From the NCBI GenBank assembly GCA_009692265.1, contig SHZM01000005.1, positions 18,136 through 82,135 of the forward strand: a stretch of 64,000 nucleotides of DNA, written 5' to 3'. Position numbers and translations under genes: made by a program. Under the pieces are notes generated by a model that worked only from the letters and a program-made list of their open reading frames with translations, was not told the origin of the DNA and did no database searches. Below, in pieces: positions 18,128 through 29,039 of this stretch. Each line of letters opens with the position of its first letter. Position 1 is the stretch's first letter. The stretch is from Gammaproteobacteria bacterium (GTDB lineage: Bacteria > Pseudomonadota > Gammaproteobacteria > Ga0077536).

Positions 18128-18179
18128 CTAGCTTAGTGAATAAAGCTGTTCGGGAAATTGTCGTGAGGAAAATTCGCGC

Positions 18180-18422
18180 GTGAATTACCGCTTCGCGAGT
18201 TGGTGGAAGTACGTGTGTGATCGCGGAGTTGTGCGACGAGCCGTCAAAGTTGCTTTCGTCGTCGGCACCGTATTGGCCGTGATCAATTACGGAGACAGGT
18301 TTTTGAGCGACTCGTTATCAAGTCGGGACCTACTGAAAATCGCGATTACGTACCTTGTCCCGTATTGTGTAGCGACTTATTCTGCGGCGAGTGTGCTCGC
18401 CTCGGCGCGAACCAATCAATAA
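18180..18422 (+). CDS. NrtS-like small membrane protein (nitrate/nitrite transport family)
   Basis: The 80-residue product has two membrane helices and the NrtS pattern: VKVAFVVGTVLAVINYGD in the first and LLKIAITYLVPYCVATYSA in the second. NrtS was described in marine cyanobacteria as a small nitrate transporter that works as an oligomer. The start is GTG 18180 with GAGGAAAA upstream. The nitroreductase gene starts 18 bases after its stop, so the two are likely co-transcribed. The transport function here is inferred from family resemblance only. Confidence 0.72.
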   Translation: MNYRFASWWKYVCDRGVVRRAVKVAFVVGTVLAVINYGDRFLSDSLSSRDLLKIAITYLVPYCVATYSAASVLASARTNQ

Positions 18423-18440
18423 TGGTCGGAAGGTAACAGC

Positions 18441-19028
18441 GTGGAATCCTCAACGAGTCCGATTCATCCTCTATTAGCAAGTCGTTGGAGCCCCCGAGCT
18501 TTTGCTGATCGCGATCTCGATCTCGAGACCTTGGGAACGTTGCTCCAAGCCACGCGTTGGTCACCTTCCTGTTATAACGATCAACCTTGGAGCTTTGTGC
18601 TTGCGCGTCGCGACGACGATGCGTATCAGAACCTGCTCGACTGCCTGGTTCCGCAGAATCGGGCCTGGGCCGCGACCGCACCAGTGTTGGGGTTGGCCGT
18701 TGCGCGGCTTCAGTTTGCCCATAACGGCGCACCTAACAGACACGCCTGGTATGACTTAGGACTAGCCGTCGCGCAATTCATTGTGCAGGCGACAGCACTG
18801 GGCCTGTGCGTTCATCAAATGGCCGGATTCGACACTGACGCCGCGCGCCAGCACTGTAAAGTCCCGAACGGATTCGATCCGGCAGTTGTTTTTGCCCTCG
18901 GCTACCAAGGTGATCCAAGCCGCCTACCGGCAGGCGTCACCGAAAAAAATCCCGCGGAACGCGCACGCCGTAACGTGTCGGAATTTGTCTTTGCTGGGCG
19001 CTGGGGTGTACCGTTCGTGGGACTCTAG
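18441..19028 (+). CDS. nitroreductase family protein
   Basis: The 195-residue product is a compact FMN-dependent nitroreductase: the N-terminal SRWSPRAFADRDLD arginine motif that holds FMN phosphate, RWSPSCYNDQPWSFVLA, the central YDLGLAVAQFIVQATALGLC helix and FALGYQGDPSRLP near the end. The start is GTG after GAAGG. It would use NAD(P)H to reduce nitro or enone compounds. Directly downstream of the NrtS-like gene. Confidence 0.85.
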   Translation: MESSTSPIHPLLASRWSPRAFADRDLDLETLGTLLQATRWSPSCYNDQPWSFVLARRDDDAYQNLLDCLVPQNRAWAATAPVLGLAVARLQFAHNGAPNRHAWYDLGLAVAQFIVQATALGLCVHQMAGFDTDAARQHCKVPNGFDPAVVFALGYQGDPSRLPAGVTEKNPAERARRNVSEFVFAGRWGVPFVGL

Positions 19029-19130
19029 AGGACCGTTCACCGAAATTTGCCAGTGCTATTCTTGGCAAACCACCGGCTTTGGCGTAGATCATTAAACTGC
19101 AAGTCGCTACTCAATACAGGAGGCTGCGCA

Positions 19131-19469
19131 GTGCCCGTTTATGATTACTGCTGTGATGCCAACGGCCAGACCGTGGAAGTGCGGCATGGTGTTGATATCG
19201 AACTCACGACCTGGGGCGAAGTGTGCTACGCCGCACAAATTGCTTTGGGCGAAACCGATTTCCTGACCCCAGTACGAAAGTTAATCTCGGCCCCTGCGAT
19301 CGCAATTCCGATCAGCAACTCGAAGCTCAAGGGGATGGGCTTCACGAAACTGGTGAAGCGCGACAGTGGAGTCTACGAGAATGTCACCCGAACTGGCGGC
19401 GAGGCGCGCTACATGCAGGCGGGAGATGCGCGGAGTCTGCCGCACCTGAATAAGAAAATCTCTGACTAG
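19131..19469 (+). CDS. FmdB-like small protein without the zinc-ribbon cysteine pairs
   Basis: GTG 19131 sits behind a perfect CAGGAGG ribosome site and gives 112 residues starting VPVYDYCCDANGQTVEVRHG. The start resembles FmdB-family zinc ribbons (MPxYxYxCxxCG), and the C-terminal GFTKLVKRDSGVYENVT and ARYMQAGD segments mark a conserved gammaproteobacterial subgroup. The second CxxC of a true zinc ribbon is missing, so metal binding is doubtful. Function unknown. Confidence 0.65.
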   Translation: MPVYDYCCDANGQTVEVRHGVDIELTTWGEVCYAAQIALGETDFLTPVRKLISAPAIAIPISNSKLKGMGFTKLVKRDSGVYENVTRTGGEARYMQAGDARSLPHLNKKISD

Positions 19470-19515
19470 CCGCGTAGCTCGCCGCTTTCTTCAGCGGGGG
19501 ACACTACGGCGGTAA

Positions 19516-20169
19516 TCAATTTATACATCTAATCCGCTGAATTTTTTCGTTCTGCGTGAGACGGTAGAACGCACGCAGTTCGCGCAGAAAGCTCGGGTGC
19601 CCGTGATGTCCCGGAAACCGTCGGCGCAGTGCCGAACAATACTTTGCCGCGAAGTAATTCGCTTCCTGATAGCGAGACTGCGCCTCTTCCCCTAGTGTCA
19701 TATCGTAGCCTACGGTGTCGAATAACGTCTGATGCAAACCACTCGGGATGCTACCTGCGTTCTGTTCACTGAATAACTTCGCGCACGCCACGTATTTATC
19801 GACTTCCGCCTGTATTTCGAGTTCCAACAAGCTGACGGTATTCTCGCGTTCGACGTTCCAGATCACGTAGTGAAGATGGCTCACGCCTTCCAGCGCAATT
19901 AAATATTCGGCGAGGTTGCCGGTATGCAGAGATATCGTTGGATTATCGGCTTGCAGCCGCGCCAAGACTTCCGAATCAATGTAGAGCGATAAACGCGGAT
20001 CTTCCAGGGTCGGCTGGATGAGTAATCGTTCGAGATTATTCGCGGAGTCGGTCGCTGGTGTCAGCGCTTCGGCCAGCCGCGCATCGGTGATGACGAAATC
20101 ATAAATGTCATAAGGCAGCGGCGCCTCATAAAGCGCTGCCAGATCGTGTTGAATCTGAGCTAACAACAT
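19516..20169 (-). CDS. conserved protein of unknown function
   Basis: The 217-residue soluble acidic protein (MLLAQIQHDLAALYEAPLPYD...) ends QNEKIQRIRCIN. I recognise no catalytic motif, signal peptide or membrane segment. Its ATG lies 4 bases after the stop of the next upstream gene, so the two unknown proteins are probably made together and may interact. The composition is typical of a folded cytoplasmic protein and codon use resembles the neighbours. Confidence 0.7.
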   Translation of the reverse strand: MLLAQIQHDLAALYEAPLPYDIYDFVITDARLAEALTPATDSANNLERLLIQPTLEDPRLSLYIDSEVLARLQADNPTISLHTGNLAEYLIALEGVSHLHYVIWNVERENTVSLLELEIQAEVDKYVACAKLFSEQNAGSIPSGLHQTLFDTVGYDMTLGEEAQSRYQEANYFAAKYCSALRRRFPGHHGHPSFLRELRAFYRLTQNEKIQRIRCIN

Positions 20170-20173
20170 CGCC

Positions 20174-20797
20174 TTAGTGCCGAGCGAAACTTGCGCTCGC
20201 GCGGCAAGGTTGCAACCCGTATTGGTGCATTTTGTTTAAGGTGCGCGCGCTTCCAGTGCGTAACCAAATTTCGTAATCACGAAGCACATCGCGTTTGCTG
20301 CCAAGATGCGATTTTTCGGAAACCTCGGCAAGCACGTCGACGAACGTTGGGAATTTACTTCCAAGCTCCGCATACGGAGAACTCGGTAGCTTAGGAATAA
20401 AATTTCCCGACCAGGCTTCATCGAGGTCCCGATAGGCGGTGCTACCCATTGCGATGTAGTAGTCGACATCAACTAGCTTTCGCGCCAGATTGCCTGCAAA
20501 CATCCCTGAGATGAACAACGCGATATCGCCCAAGCGTTTCAACGCGAGCTTGCGTTGGGAGTCGCCTTCCGCGTGGACAACGTCCGCGTACTGCAGCGCC
20601 AGCGGTTTAATATCCAACCCTTCCTGAGTGCGGGCAAACAGCTGCTCGGGATCCGCAAATTGCGTGAGCATGTCGGCGAGATAGTTCAAGGTTTGGGGAT
20701 CCGCGGCGACCTGCTGATGAGCGACGGACGCCGCCAGCTGCGCGTGAAAGTAATCGTGAACGTTGACGTTCGTGAGAACTGAGAAGGTGTTCGACAT
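20174..20797 (-). CDS. conserved protein of unknown function, partner of the downstream unknown gene
   Basis: The product has 207 residues from ATG 20797 (GAGGT ribosome site). Mostly helical by composition, with the segments YFHAQLAASVAHQQVAADP, LKRLGDIALFISGMFAGNLA and VDVDYYIAMGSTAYRDL. The spaced aromatic/aspartate residues in the last one look conserved, but I do not recognise the fold or function. Four bases separate it from the downstream gene. Confidence 0.7.
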   Translation of the reverse strand: MSNTFSVLTNVNVHDYFHAQLAASVAHQQVAADPQTLNYLADMLTQFADPEQLFARTQEGLDIKPLALQYADVVHAEGDSQRKLALKRLGDIALFISGMFAGNLARKLVDVDYYIAMGSTAYRDLDEAWSGNFIPKLPSSPYAELGSKFPTFVDVLAEVSEKSHLGSKRDVLRDYEIWLRTGSARTLNKMHQYGLQPCRASASFARH

Positions 20798-21139
20798 CGC
20801 GATACCTCGTCGTTGTACTCGTACAGCCGTGCTATCGGCACGAGCCCGCCGTTGCTTCAACTCACACGCAGCAGGCACTGGAAACGAGACCGGAGTCCGT
20901 GCTGTCCTAGTTAGTCTCTCGCAAGAAGCTTGCCATTCGAGATCGGTCCGATTGCAATCAGCCGACTCGGCGCGCGGCTGCTAAAAGCGACGATGAAGTG
21001 CAAACCACATCACGCTTTACGGTAAAAGCACAGGCACCTTATCAAAAACTGCTAACGAGCAGGCAACCTAAAGTTCATTGAGGACGGGCCACCGAGGCGC
21101 GGTTGGTCGTTCCAACACGACAAAACCTGACCCAAAAAG
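20798..21139. other. non-coding stretch between the unknown pair and the groEL terminator
   Basis: About 340 bases that presumably hold the promoter of the unknown gene pair on the minus strand. I see no convincing gene, RNA or repeat here. Confidence 0.5.
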
Positions 21140-21163
21140 AAAGCCCCGCGGAAGCGGGGCTTT
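21140..21163 (-). terminator. intrinsic terminator of groES-groEL
   Basis: On the minus strand an AAAGCCCCGC stem pairs with GCGGGGCTTT around a 4-base loop and is followed by a T-rich run (TTTCTTTTT including the stem end), 27 bases after the groEL stop. A textbook rho-independent terminator. Confidence 0.9.
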
Positions 21164-21189
21164 CGAGGAGCAGATGTTAAGCGAGATGC

Positions 21190-22839
<1,650 letters not shown>

Positions 22840-22863
22840 TTAGTTTGATTCCGGGTGCGCGAG

Positions 22864-23151
22864 TTAGGCCAGAACGGCCATGATGTCGTCTTCACGCATC
22901 ACGACGTATTCAACGCCTTCGACCTTCACCTCGGTGCCGGAATACTTGCCGAACAATATTTTCTCACCGACTTTGACGTCGAGGCCACGAACTTGGCCGT
23001 TTTCGAGAATTTTGCCGTTTCCAACAGCGAGAACTTCACCTCTAATGGGTTTTTCTGCTGCTGAATCTGGAATAACGATGCCGCCGGCAGAGGTTTTTTC
23101 CTCTTCTAGGCGCTTGACCAATACGCGGTCATGTAGTGGGCGAATTTTCAT
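22864..23151 (-). CDS. groS: 10-kDa co-chaperonin GroES
   Basis: The 95-residue lid of the GroEL chamber. [20 protein letters not shown] starts at ATG 23151; the mobile loop [15 protein letters not shown] is present, and it ends [15 protein letters not shown] longer open frame to 23454 upstream is not coding, since the operator lies in it. First gene of the groES-groEL operon. Confidence 0.97.
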   Translation of the reverse strand: MKIRPLHDRVLVKRLEEEKTSAGGIVIPDSAAEKPIRGEVLAVGNGKILENGQVRGLDVKVGEKILFGKYSGTEVKVEGVEYVVMREDDIMAVLA

Positions 23152-23204
23152 GACAATGTTTCTCCTTAGTAACTCATTGAATAAGATGCCAATAAGAATT
23201 TTTA

Positions 23205-23231
23205 TTAGCACTCGATGACGAGTAGTGCTAA
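23205..23231. promoter_or_regulatory. CIRCE operator (HrcA-binding site) upstream of groES
   Basis: TTAGCACTC, a 9-base spacer, then TAGTGCTAA: the CIRCE inverted repeat with one mismatch (consensus right arm GAGTGCTAA). It lies 54 bases upstream of the groES ATG, where HrcA represses heat-shock transcription. HrcA itself is not in the window. The site also precedes the divergent gene at 23300. Confidence 0.92.
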
Positions 23232-23299
23232 TGATAAACAGGCTCCAGGCTGATATCAACACTAAATTTTGCTGGACGGCCGAGCCAAGGGAGGTATTT

Positions 23300-23863
23300 T
23301 TGAACAATGCTGTGGATAGCGAGCCGCGCGATGCTTTCGTGTGGACGGTCAGAGCAGGTAGCTTTCTAAGCTTATTGCTTGTCTCGTTTGGGGCATTTGG
23401 CGCGTCTCCAAGGCCTAATGCCTGCGAAATCGAAGCCCAGGACGTCTCAATCAATGTGGTCGCCGCGCCTGCCGCCGACGCTTGGGGGCCGACGATCGAA
23501 ATTAGCCTTAGCCACGCTGGACAGACCTTAACCCGTTTAATCGCGGAGGAGTCGCGCCCGATAGAAACCTGTTGGTGGACAGATTTAGGCCGCGATGGGG
23601 TTGAAGACTTGGTAATTGCGTTCGGAAGCAGCGGCGACCTCGCCAGCGGCGCGCAGGTCTACGCCTGGGTCGATGGCCACCTGCAAGCCCACACATTGCC
23701 GCCTATCACCAACGTTCCCGGGGTGACGTGGCGCTACGTGGTGACCGAGCAGGCCGTATGGGCGTATCCGCTGGCCGACTCCGGGACGGGCGTTGCCAGT
23801 CGTCGCCACCACGGCGAGACCTGGGTTACGGACTCGAAGACTGTTGTAGCACCTAATCCATGA
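23300..23863 (+). CDS. secreted protein of unknown function
   Basis: TTG 23300 follows an AGGGAGG ribosome site. A hydrophobic segment ([15 protein letters not shown], about residues 22-36) looks like a signal peptide or anchor, then about 150 residues of beta-type sequence with [20 protein letters not shown], a D-x-G-x-D pattern like that in VCBS/integrin-type or lysozyme-inhibitor-like calcium loops. Two cysteines (NACEIEA and ETCWW) could pair. No firm family. Divergent from groES and sharing its intergenic region. Confidence 0.6.
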   Translation: MNNAVDSEPRDAFVWTVRAGSFLSLLLVSFGAFGASPRPNACEIEAQDVSINVVAAPAADAWGPTIEISLSHAGQTLTRLIAEESRPIETCWWTDLGRDGVEDLVIAFGSSGDLASGAQVYAWVDGHLQAHTLPPITNVPGVTWRYVVTEQAVWAYPLADSGTGVASRRHHGETWVTDSKTVVAPNP

Positions 23864-24007
23864 AGCGGACTTCCTTGTTGTCCATACCTAAGGGCCCGAG
23901 CACCGGACTACGGCTCGCGGGAGGGTGACTGCACCAAGCAATTCAGGCTATATAGATCAAATATGCGCGCGCAAAGCCCGCGAGCTTTATAACGTTGGAT
24001 ATCAACT

Positions 24008-24697
24008 ATGACTCTCGATGCCATAAGCACGACTGAATACCTGCAACAGCTACTCACGCAATGCCATCGGCGACGTTACGGACCAAAGGCGGCCATCATC
24101 CGCACCGGTGATCGCGCCGATGAACTTTTCTACATTGTCTCCGGATCGGTATCTGTGTTGCTGGAGGACGACCAAGGCCATGAACTCGTGCTCGCGTATC
24201 TGAACGCGGGCGAATTCTTCGGCGAGATCGGATTGTTCGTCGAAGACGGTAACCGCTCGGCGCTGGTGCGCGCGCGCAACGAATGCGAAATAGCCCACAT
24301 TGGCTACGCAAAACTTAAGACCTTAACGTCCTTGTATCCACGCTTAGTTACCTGTATGACCGCGCAATTAGCGCGCCGTCTACGCAACACCAATCGAAAA
24401 CTTGGCGATTTAGCGTTCATGGATGTCTATGGGCGTATCGCACGAACGTTACTAGACTTAAGCGAACAACCGGATTCGCTAACCCATCCCGACGGTATGC
24501 AAGTGCGGGTTACCCGACAGGAGCTTGCGCGACTTGTCGGCTGCTCGCGCGAAATGGTCGGCAAGGTTCTAAAAGAAATGGAAGAGCAGAAACAAATCAG
24601 GCTCAGCGGAAAAAACATTGTCCTCCTCGGAGTCCGAATTCGCGGAGCACGCCGCGGATCGGGTGATCAAGCGCTCCAGCGTCCCTGGATTACTTAG
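24008..24697 (+). CDS. cAMP-dependent regulator of the Crp/Vfr family
   Basis: The 229-residue product aligns end to end with Crp/Vfr: cAMP pocket FGEIGLF (71-77) with Arg83 and Ser84, the dimer helix LARRLRNTNRKLGDLAFMDV with Thr128, and the helix-turn-helix VTRQELARLVGCSREMVGK. All main cAMP contacts are conserved, so it probably senses cAMP and binds TGTGA-N6-TCACA-like sites; two such sites occur in the window (44558 and 60237). The family normally ends near GKNIVLLGVR; here about 19 extra residues follow, possibly from a late frameshift. Confidence 0.88.
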   Translation: MTLDAISTTEYLQQLLTQCHRRRYGPKAAIIRTGDRADELFYIVSGSVSVLLEDDQGHELVLAYLNAGEFFGEIGLFVEDGNRSALVRARNECEIAHIGYAKLKTLTSLYPRLVTCMTAQLARRLRNTNRKLGDLAFMDVYGRIARTLLDLSEQPDSLTHPDGMQVRVTRQELARLVGCSREMVGKVLKEMEEQKQIRLSGKNIVLLGVRIRGARRGSGDQALQRPWIT

Positions 24698-24867
24698 TTT
24701 AACGGTGCATGAACAATTAACCTGAGTTTTTTCATTAGCACAATAGCCGAGCCGCGCTCAACTCAATATACTTCGGGCAACCCTTTCACGCTGCCAGGAA
24801 CCTAGTTCTGAAACGCCAACGTTCGCGACGAGATCAATTTCGATCGCGTTTCGCTCCCACGATTTTT

Positions 24868-25884
24868 TTGGTAAGTCTTGTTATCGCGCTATTCAACAGC
24901 GCGTGCGCGGCTGTCGGCCTTGAGGATGCCGAGGCGGCGCTACGTCGCGGGGACTACACGAGCGCCATCCCAATCTACCGGGCTCTTTCCGACGCTGGTG
25001 ATGTCCAGGCGACCGTCAGGCTTGCCGGGCTCTATCAGAAGGGAGAGGGTATCCCCAGAGATATCGCGCGCGCCGTAGCGCTATATAAACAAGCGGCATC
25101 ACAAAAAAACACCGATGCTTTGTACAACCTCGGTAATCTGTATCTACTAGGTGAGGGGGTGCCACAAGATGATGACTGGGCGTTCACCTATTATCGACAG
25201 GCTGCGGAACAAGGGCATCCCTTAGCGCAAAAGAACGTTCGAGAATTTTATCGCGCTGCCGGAGTGATCCCTGCATCGCCCACCACACCGCCGCCTGTAA
25301 GCGCGCCGGTGCCTGCCAGCCCACAGTCAACAGATTCGGTGCCACGCGATCCTGAATACGAACATGAGATCCCAGTCGAGTACTCGGCGGACGAATTAAA
25401 AGCAATCGATATCGCCCGTGCTCACGGCATCGTGGTCGACATTTATGCCAGTAGTCCCGAGCCAAGGTCGAATCCGAGCACCGAACCCGTTGAAGACATC
25501 CCCGCCATGGAATTAACACTGGCGACCGTGCGCTCCACCCTCGCCAGTGGCAATACCGGTCAAGCACTCGGTGAGCTTGAGATCCTCGCCAGTAACGGTA
25601 ACGCCGAAGCGCAGTTTGTGCTGTCAGAATTGCTTGCAACGCTAAACGGAAACCCCGACGAACAAGGCCAGGCGTTGTTGTGGCTAAAACGGTCAGCGCA
25701 GGCAGGATTCGCAGATGCTCAATTTAAACTTGGCAATCATTATTTAAGTGGCGACCGCGTTCCTTCCGACGAAGCAGAAGCGGTGACGTGGTATCGTGCC
25801 GCGGCTCGTCAAGGACATGCGGCGGCGCGCGCTAAGCTTGACTCCCTCTATCGCCAGGCAGGGCTCAAGGTGCCGCCCTTATAA
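24868..25884 (+). CDS. exported Sel1-repeat protein
   Basis: A hydrophobic N-terminus (VSLVIALFNSACA) suggests export, perhaps as a lipoprotein. Two or three Sel1-like repeats follow (AGLYQKGEGIPRDIARAVAL, LGNLYLLGEGVPQDDDWAFT), then a Pro/Ser-rich linker (about residues 135-200) and another Sel1 pair at the C-terminus (LGNHYLSGDRVPSDEAEAVT). Sel1 repeats are scaffolds for protein contacts. The start is uncertain: TTG 24868 lies inside the hydrophobic stretch, and a basic N-region continues in frame upstream to about 24808 (LKRQRSRRDQ), which would make a better signal peptide but needs a CTG start. Confidence 0.75.
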   Translation: MVSLVIALFNSACAAVGLEDAEAALRRGDYTSAIPIYRALSDAGDVQATVRLAGLYQKGEGIPRDIARAVALYKQAASQKNTDALYNLGNLYLLGEGVPQDDDWAFTYYRQAAEQGHPLAQKNVREFYRAAGVIPASPTTPPPVSAPVPASPQSTDSVPRDPEYEHEIPVEYSADELKAIDIARAHGIVVDIYASSPEPRSNPSTEPVEDIPAMELTLATVRSTLASGNTGQALGELEILASNGNAEAQFVLSELLATLNGNPDEQGQALLWLKRSAQAGFADAQFKLGNHYLSGDRVPSDEAEAVTWYRAAARQGHAAARAKLDSLYRQAGLKVPPL

Positions 25885-25934
25885 GTGATAAGCGCCGCTC
25901 GCGAGCCGCGACTGAGTCACTACAAACCACGATT

Positions 25935-26555
25935 ATGAGCAACAGCAATTTTTTCATTTTCCCACGTTTGACCGAGCTCACCGAACGCTTGGCCGGTGTC
26001 GAGGCTGTGCGCCAACGAGCCACAGAGTGTGCTACCGGTCATGTGTTGGAACTGAGTGCACGAAGCCATAACAACCTTTTCTACTATCCTCGAACTATCA
26101 CGTCCTTGACGGCCTTGGTCTCCGGTCGGGCGCTGGGTGCCGCGCCCCGTCAACACGCGCGCCAGGTATTGTTTCCGGTGGATATCCGCGAGGGAAGTTG
26201 CGATCAGATCCCGTTGAAGGATCATCGCTTTGATTGTGTCGTAAGCACCTTTGCGTTGGGTACGGCGCCAAACGTAGATCTTGCGTTACAAGAAATAAAA
26301 CGAGTGCTTAAACCTGCTGGTCGCCTGCTGTTCGCGGAATTTGGTCTCAGCCGCGACCGTAAGGTCGCAACCTGGCAACGCCGCTTCGGTTGGCTTAATC
26401 GGGCTTTCCACGGCGTTGCGTTACCGATGGCTATATTTGAGGATGCGCTGGCGTCGAATGGGTTTTCATTGCGCAGTAGCGCCTGTAAGTACCTTCAGTA
26501 CGTGCCTCGTGCACTCGGCTGCTATTACGAGGGGGTTGCGTCGAACGAGGAGTAA
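25935..26555 (+). CDS. SAM-dependent methyltransferase (type 11-like)
   Basis: The 206-residue product shows the class I methyltransferase core: GHVLELSARSHNN (degenerate motif I), DHRFDCVVSTFALGTAPN (motif II/acidic loop) and EIKRVLKPAGRLLFAEFG (motif III), typical of UbiE/methyltransferase-11 relatives. The glycine-rich SAM loop is weak (ELSAR instead of E/DxGxGxG), so cofactor binding may be altered. Substrate unknown. Confidence 0.72.
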   Translation: MSNSNFFIFPRLTELTERLAGVEAVRQRATECATGHVLELSARSHNNLFYYPRTITSLTALVSGRALGAAPRQHARQVLFPVDIREGSCDQIPLKDHRFDCVVSTFALGTAPNVDLALQEIKRVLKPAGRLLFAEFGLSRDRKVATWQRRFGWLNRAFHGVALPMAIFEDALASNGFSLRSSACKYLQYVPRALGCYYEGVASNEE

Positions 26556-26641
26556 TTCCAAAGTCGCGGGAGCGGATGCGTCTGTACCGAATTTCATGGC
26601 ACCGGCGCTTAGATACACCGTTGAGATTTTTGCAGCAATCG

Positions 26642-28260
26642 CTAGGCGCTGCGGATGACAGCTCGAGGACCACTGAACATGGCTAATTCCGGGGCAACAA
26701 TCTTGCCCATCCGTTGCAGGCGTTGCCATTCTTCGCTAGAAAGATCGGCGCGATGGTTAAGCTGTAAGTCGAGCGCCAGTGCGCTGAACTCCTCGACCCT
26801 TTCGGTGATGTAATACACTTCGGCAAGACGCATTTTCGCCGACACGTTTCGCGGTGTTTGTGCGATAACTTCCGTCAGTAGATGCTCAGCTTCAACATAA
26901 CGGCCGTGCGCGATGCTGGAATCTATCTCGGTGTCCGCCTCAACCGAAGCGACCGTCGCAGGTCGACTAGTTATAACGCTGGGGGTCCGATCGCGCGAAT
27001 CAACCACAGTGATCCCAGAAGCGGGTTTCGCCTGCCGTTGTTGTTCGAGCTTGATGCGTAATTCTGACTCCAAGCGCATACGGACAGCCACTTTTTCGGC
27101 GACTACGGCTTTACGTTCGGCGTCGATGACGGCACCGGTCGGCGGGACGTGCTGTCGGCGTCGAATATAACCTGCAAGTACTAGCAAGAAACCGCTAACG
27201 AACAGTACCGCGGCTCCAATCGAAAGTACGCCGTCGCCTGTTTTAGACGTCGCGGTAGTTTGTGGAAGGCTGACCTTGGCTTTCGTCGGTGTAGCTTCCG
27301 CGATCTTCGGCACGAACGTGGCCTGTAGCGTGACCACCGGTTTCGATCGAACTTCAACGGCAGTTGGTGTTGTACTGGCCTGAGAATACTTTGCACGGAT
27401 TGCGGCAAACTTCTCATCAAGCTCAACCAAGCGAGCAGCTAGAACGGGATCTCGTCCTTTCGCGCGAACTGTTACTTGTGGCTCGTCGTTGGAAGCGAGG
27501 GCTTCTTCGAAAGGATCTTTCAATTGCACCGGAGACTGCGGTCGTTCCGCAGAGGATTTTTTCGAAACTGCTTTCTTCTGCGCCACATTAAATGCCGACT
27601 CTTCCGAGGTCCGCGCGAGATCGTCGCTCCCTGGAAGCGTCAGGATGACGCCACTCTTCAGTCGATTCATATCCCCGTCAACGAAGGCGGCTGGATTCGC
27701 AGAAAGAATCTTCTGCATCAGACTCTGCAAATTTCCGTTGCCTTCTAGCTGCTTAGCGATCGACCATAGACTATCGCCTGCGCGTACTGGTCCGTAAGTC
27801 CCGCCGTTGCTGACTACTAACGCGCTCGACATCGCGGCGTTTTTCTTGAGTACCTGCGTAGTGGTGGTTTGGCGAACCCTCGAGGAGGCACGCGGTGCTG
27901 GCTGCGGCGCGAACGCGAAGTGTTTTAAGAGTGCGCGGCCGTCATGTTCGGCGCGGAAATGATTTTCCCGCTGCGCAGATGGATGTAGGTATAGCCACCG
28001 GAGCTATATTCGACAGACGCGCGGATGCCTTGAATCGAGGCGCGCTGCCGACCTGCGGGATCCGAGTAAATATCGTGGGTCAGCGATACCGTCCACGGCG
28101 CCCCGCGTTCTTTCGGGGCAACGTAGAGATCTATGTAGGCCTCGAACGGCTGGCCTACTTCTGTGCGGGAGTGAAGTTCTCCCAGACCGAAGGCTTGTGC
28201 ACCACTTGGTAGTGCGATAAGCAGTAAAAGGCCTACGAGCGCTGGGGAAATTATTCTCAT
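26642..28260 (-). pseudogene. fimV: FimV/HubP-like polar and type IV pilus assembly protein, frameshifted
   Basis: ATG 28260 starts a signal peptide (MRIISPALVGLLLLIALPSG) followed by AFGLGELHSRTEVGQPFEAY, the FimV N-terminal signature, ending prematurely at 27925. A single shift at about 27965 joins it to the frame that carries the LysM-like segment YGPVRAGDSLWSIAKQL, a linker, a membrane helix (GVLSIGAAVLFVSGFLLVLA) and a C-terminal TPR-like FimV domain (DLQLNHRADLSSEEWQRLQR). In intact form it would organise the cell pole and type IV pili. Whether the shift is real is unsettled. Confidence 0.75.
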
Positions 28261-28391
28261 GACGGGCTAACCTGCCGCGGCTCTTGCGCAGCTTAAATTG
28301 AAAAATTCCAGTAATTTTGAGTGCTTGCACTGCTGAGCAAAGCACCAAATGAGGCATGCGTCTACAGTGCCAAGAGGGGTATCGGCCAAAA

Positions 28392-29036
28392 ATGGGTAAA
28401 ACTACACAAAAATCGAAAGTAAATCGGAGGGACCCTGAGTGTCGGCTCAAGGCGGAAGAACGCTTTGGTTCACGGTTTTTCGCTCGCTACTATCATCATC
28501 GATTAACCCGCGTCGTGACTTCCAAGGACTATTTGTTACGGGCGCAGCTCATCGCCGCACAGGCCGTGCTTTTGCGGCTACCGGTCAGGAGAATTTTAGA
28601 TGTGGGAGCCGGCGCCGGGGGCTTTGCGCGTGCCTTTCGTGAAGTTCTGCCACGAGCCAAATTTACAGGTATCGATGTCAGCAGATATGCCTGCACGCGC
28701 CACGGTTGGACTTACGCCTCGATCACTGAATACGCGGGTGGACGACCCTTCGATCTCGTGCTTTGTCACGACGTATTTCAATATCTCACGCGCGACGAAG
28801 CGTTAACGGGCTTCGGCAATCTCGCCGCACTGACCCACGGCATCCTTTTTTTCACCGCGCTTACTCTTGAGGATTGGAACGAGGCGTGTGATCAGTCCCG
28901 AACGGATGGCGAAGTTAATCTTCGCGCCGTGGCCTGGTATCGGCGGCAGCTGCTCAGTGCGTTTCAGCAAATCGGCCCAGGAATTTATCTGAGTCGCGGA
29001 ACGCGACCGCTGTTCGCGCTCGACACACCGCAATAA
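28392..29036 (+). CDS. class I SAM-dependent methyltransferase
   Basis: From ATG 28392 the 214-residue product has a clear SAM-binding motif ILDVGAGAGGFARAF, the acidic-end strand FTGIDVSRYAC, and post-I motif FDLVLCHDVFQYLTRDEA. The N-terminal basic region contains FGSRFFARYYHH. Substrate unknown; divergent from fimV, with 131 bases between. An upstream in-frame ATG (28356) would add 12 residues. Confidence 0.82.
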   Translation: MGKTTQKSKVNRRDPECRLKAEERFGSRFFARYYHHRLTRVVTSKDYLLRAQLIAAQAVLLRLPVRRILDVGAGAGGFARAFREVLPRAKFTGIDVSRYACTRHGWTYASITEYAGGRPFDLVLCHDVFQYLTRDEALTGFGNLAALTHGILFFTALTLEDWNEACDQSRTDGEVNLRAVAWYRRQLLSAFQQIGPGIYLSRGTRPLFALDTPQ

Positions 29037-29039
29037 CAG

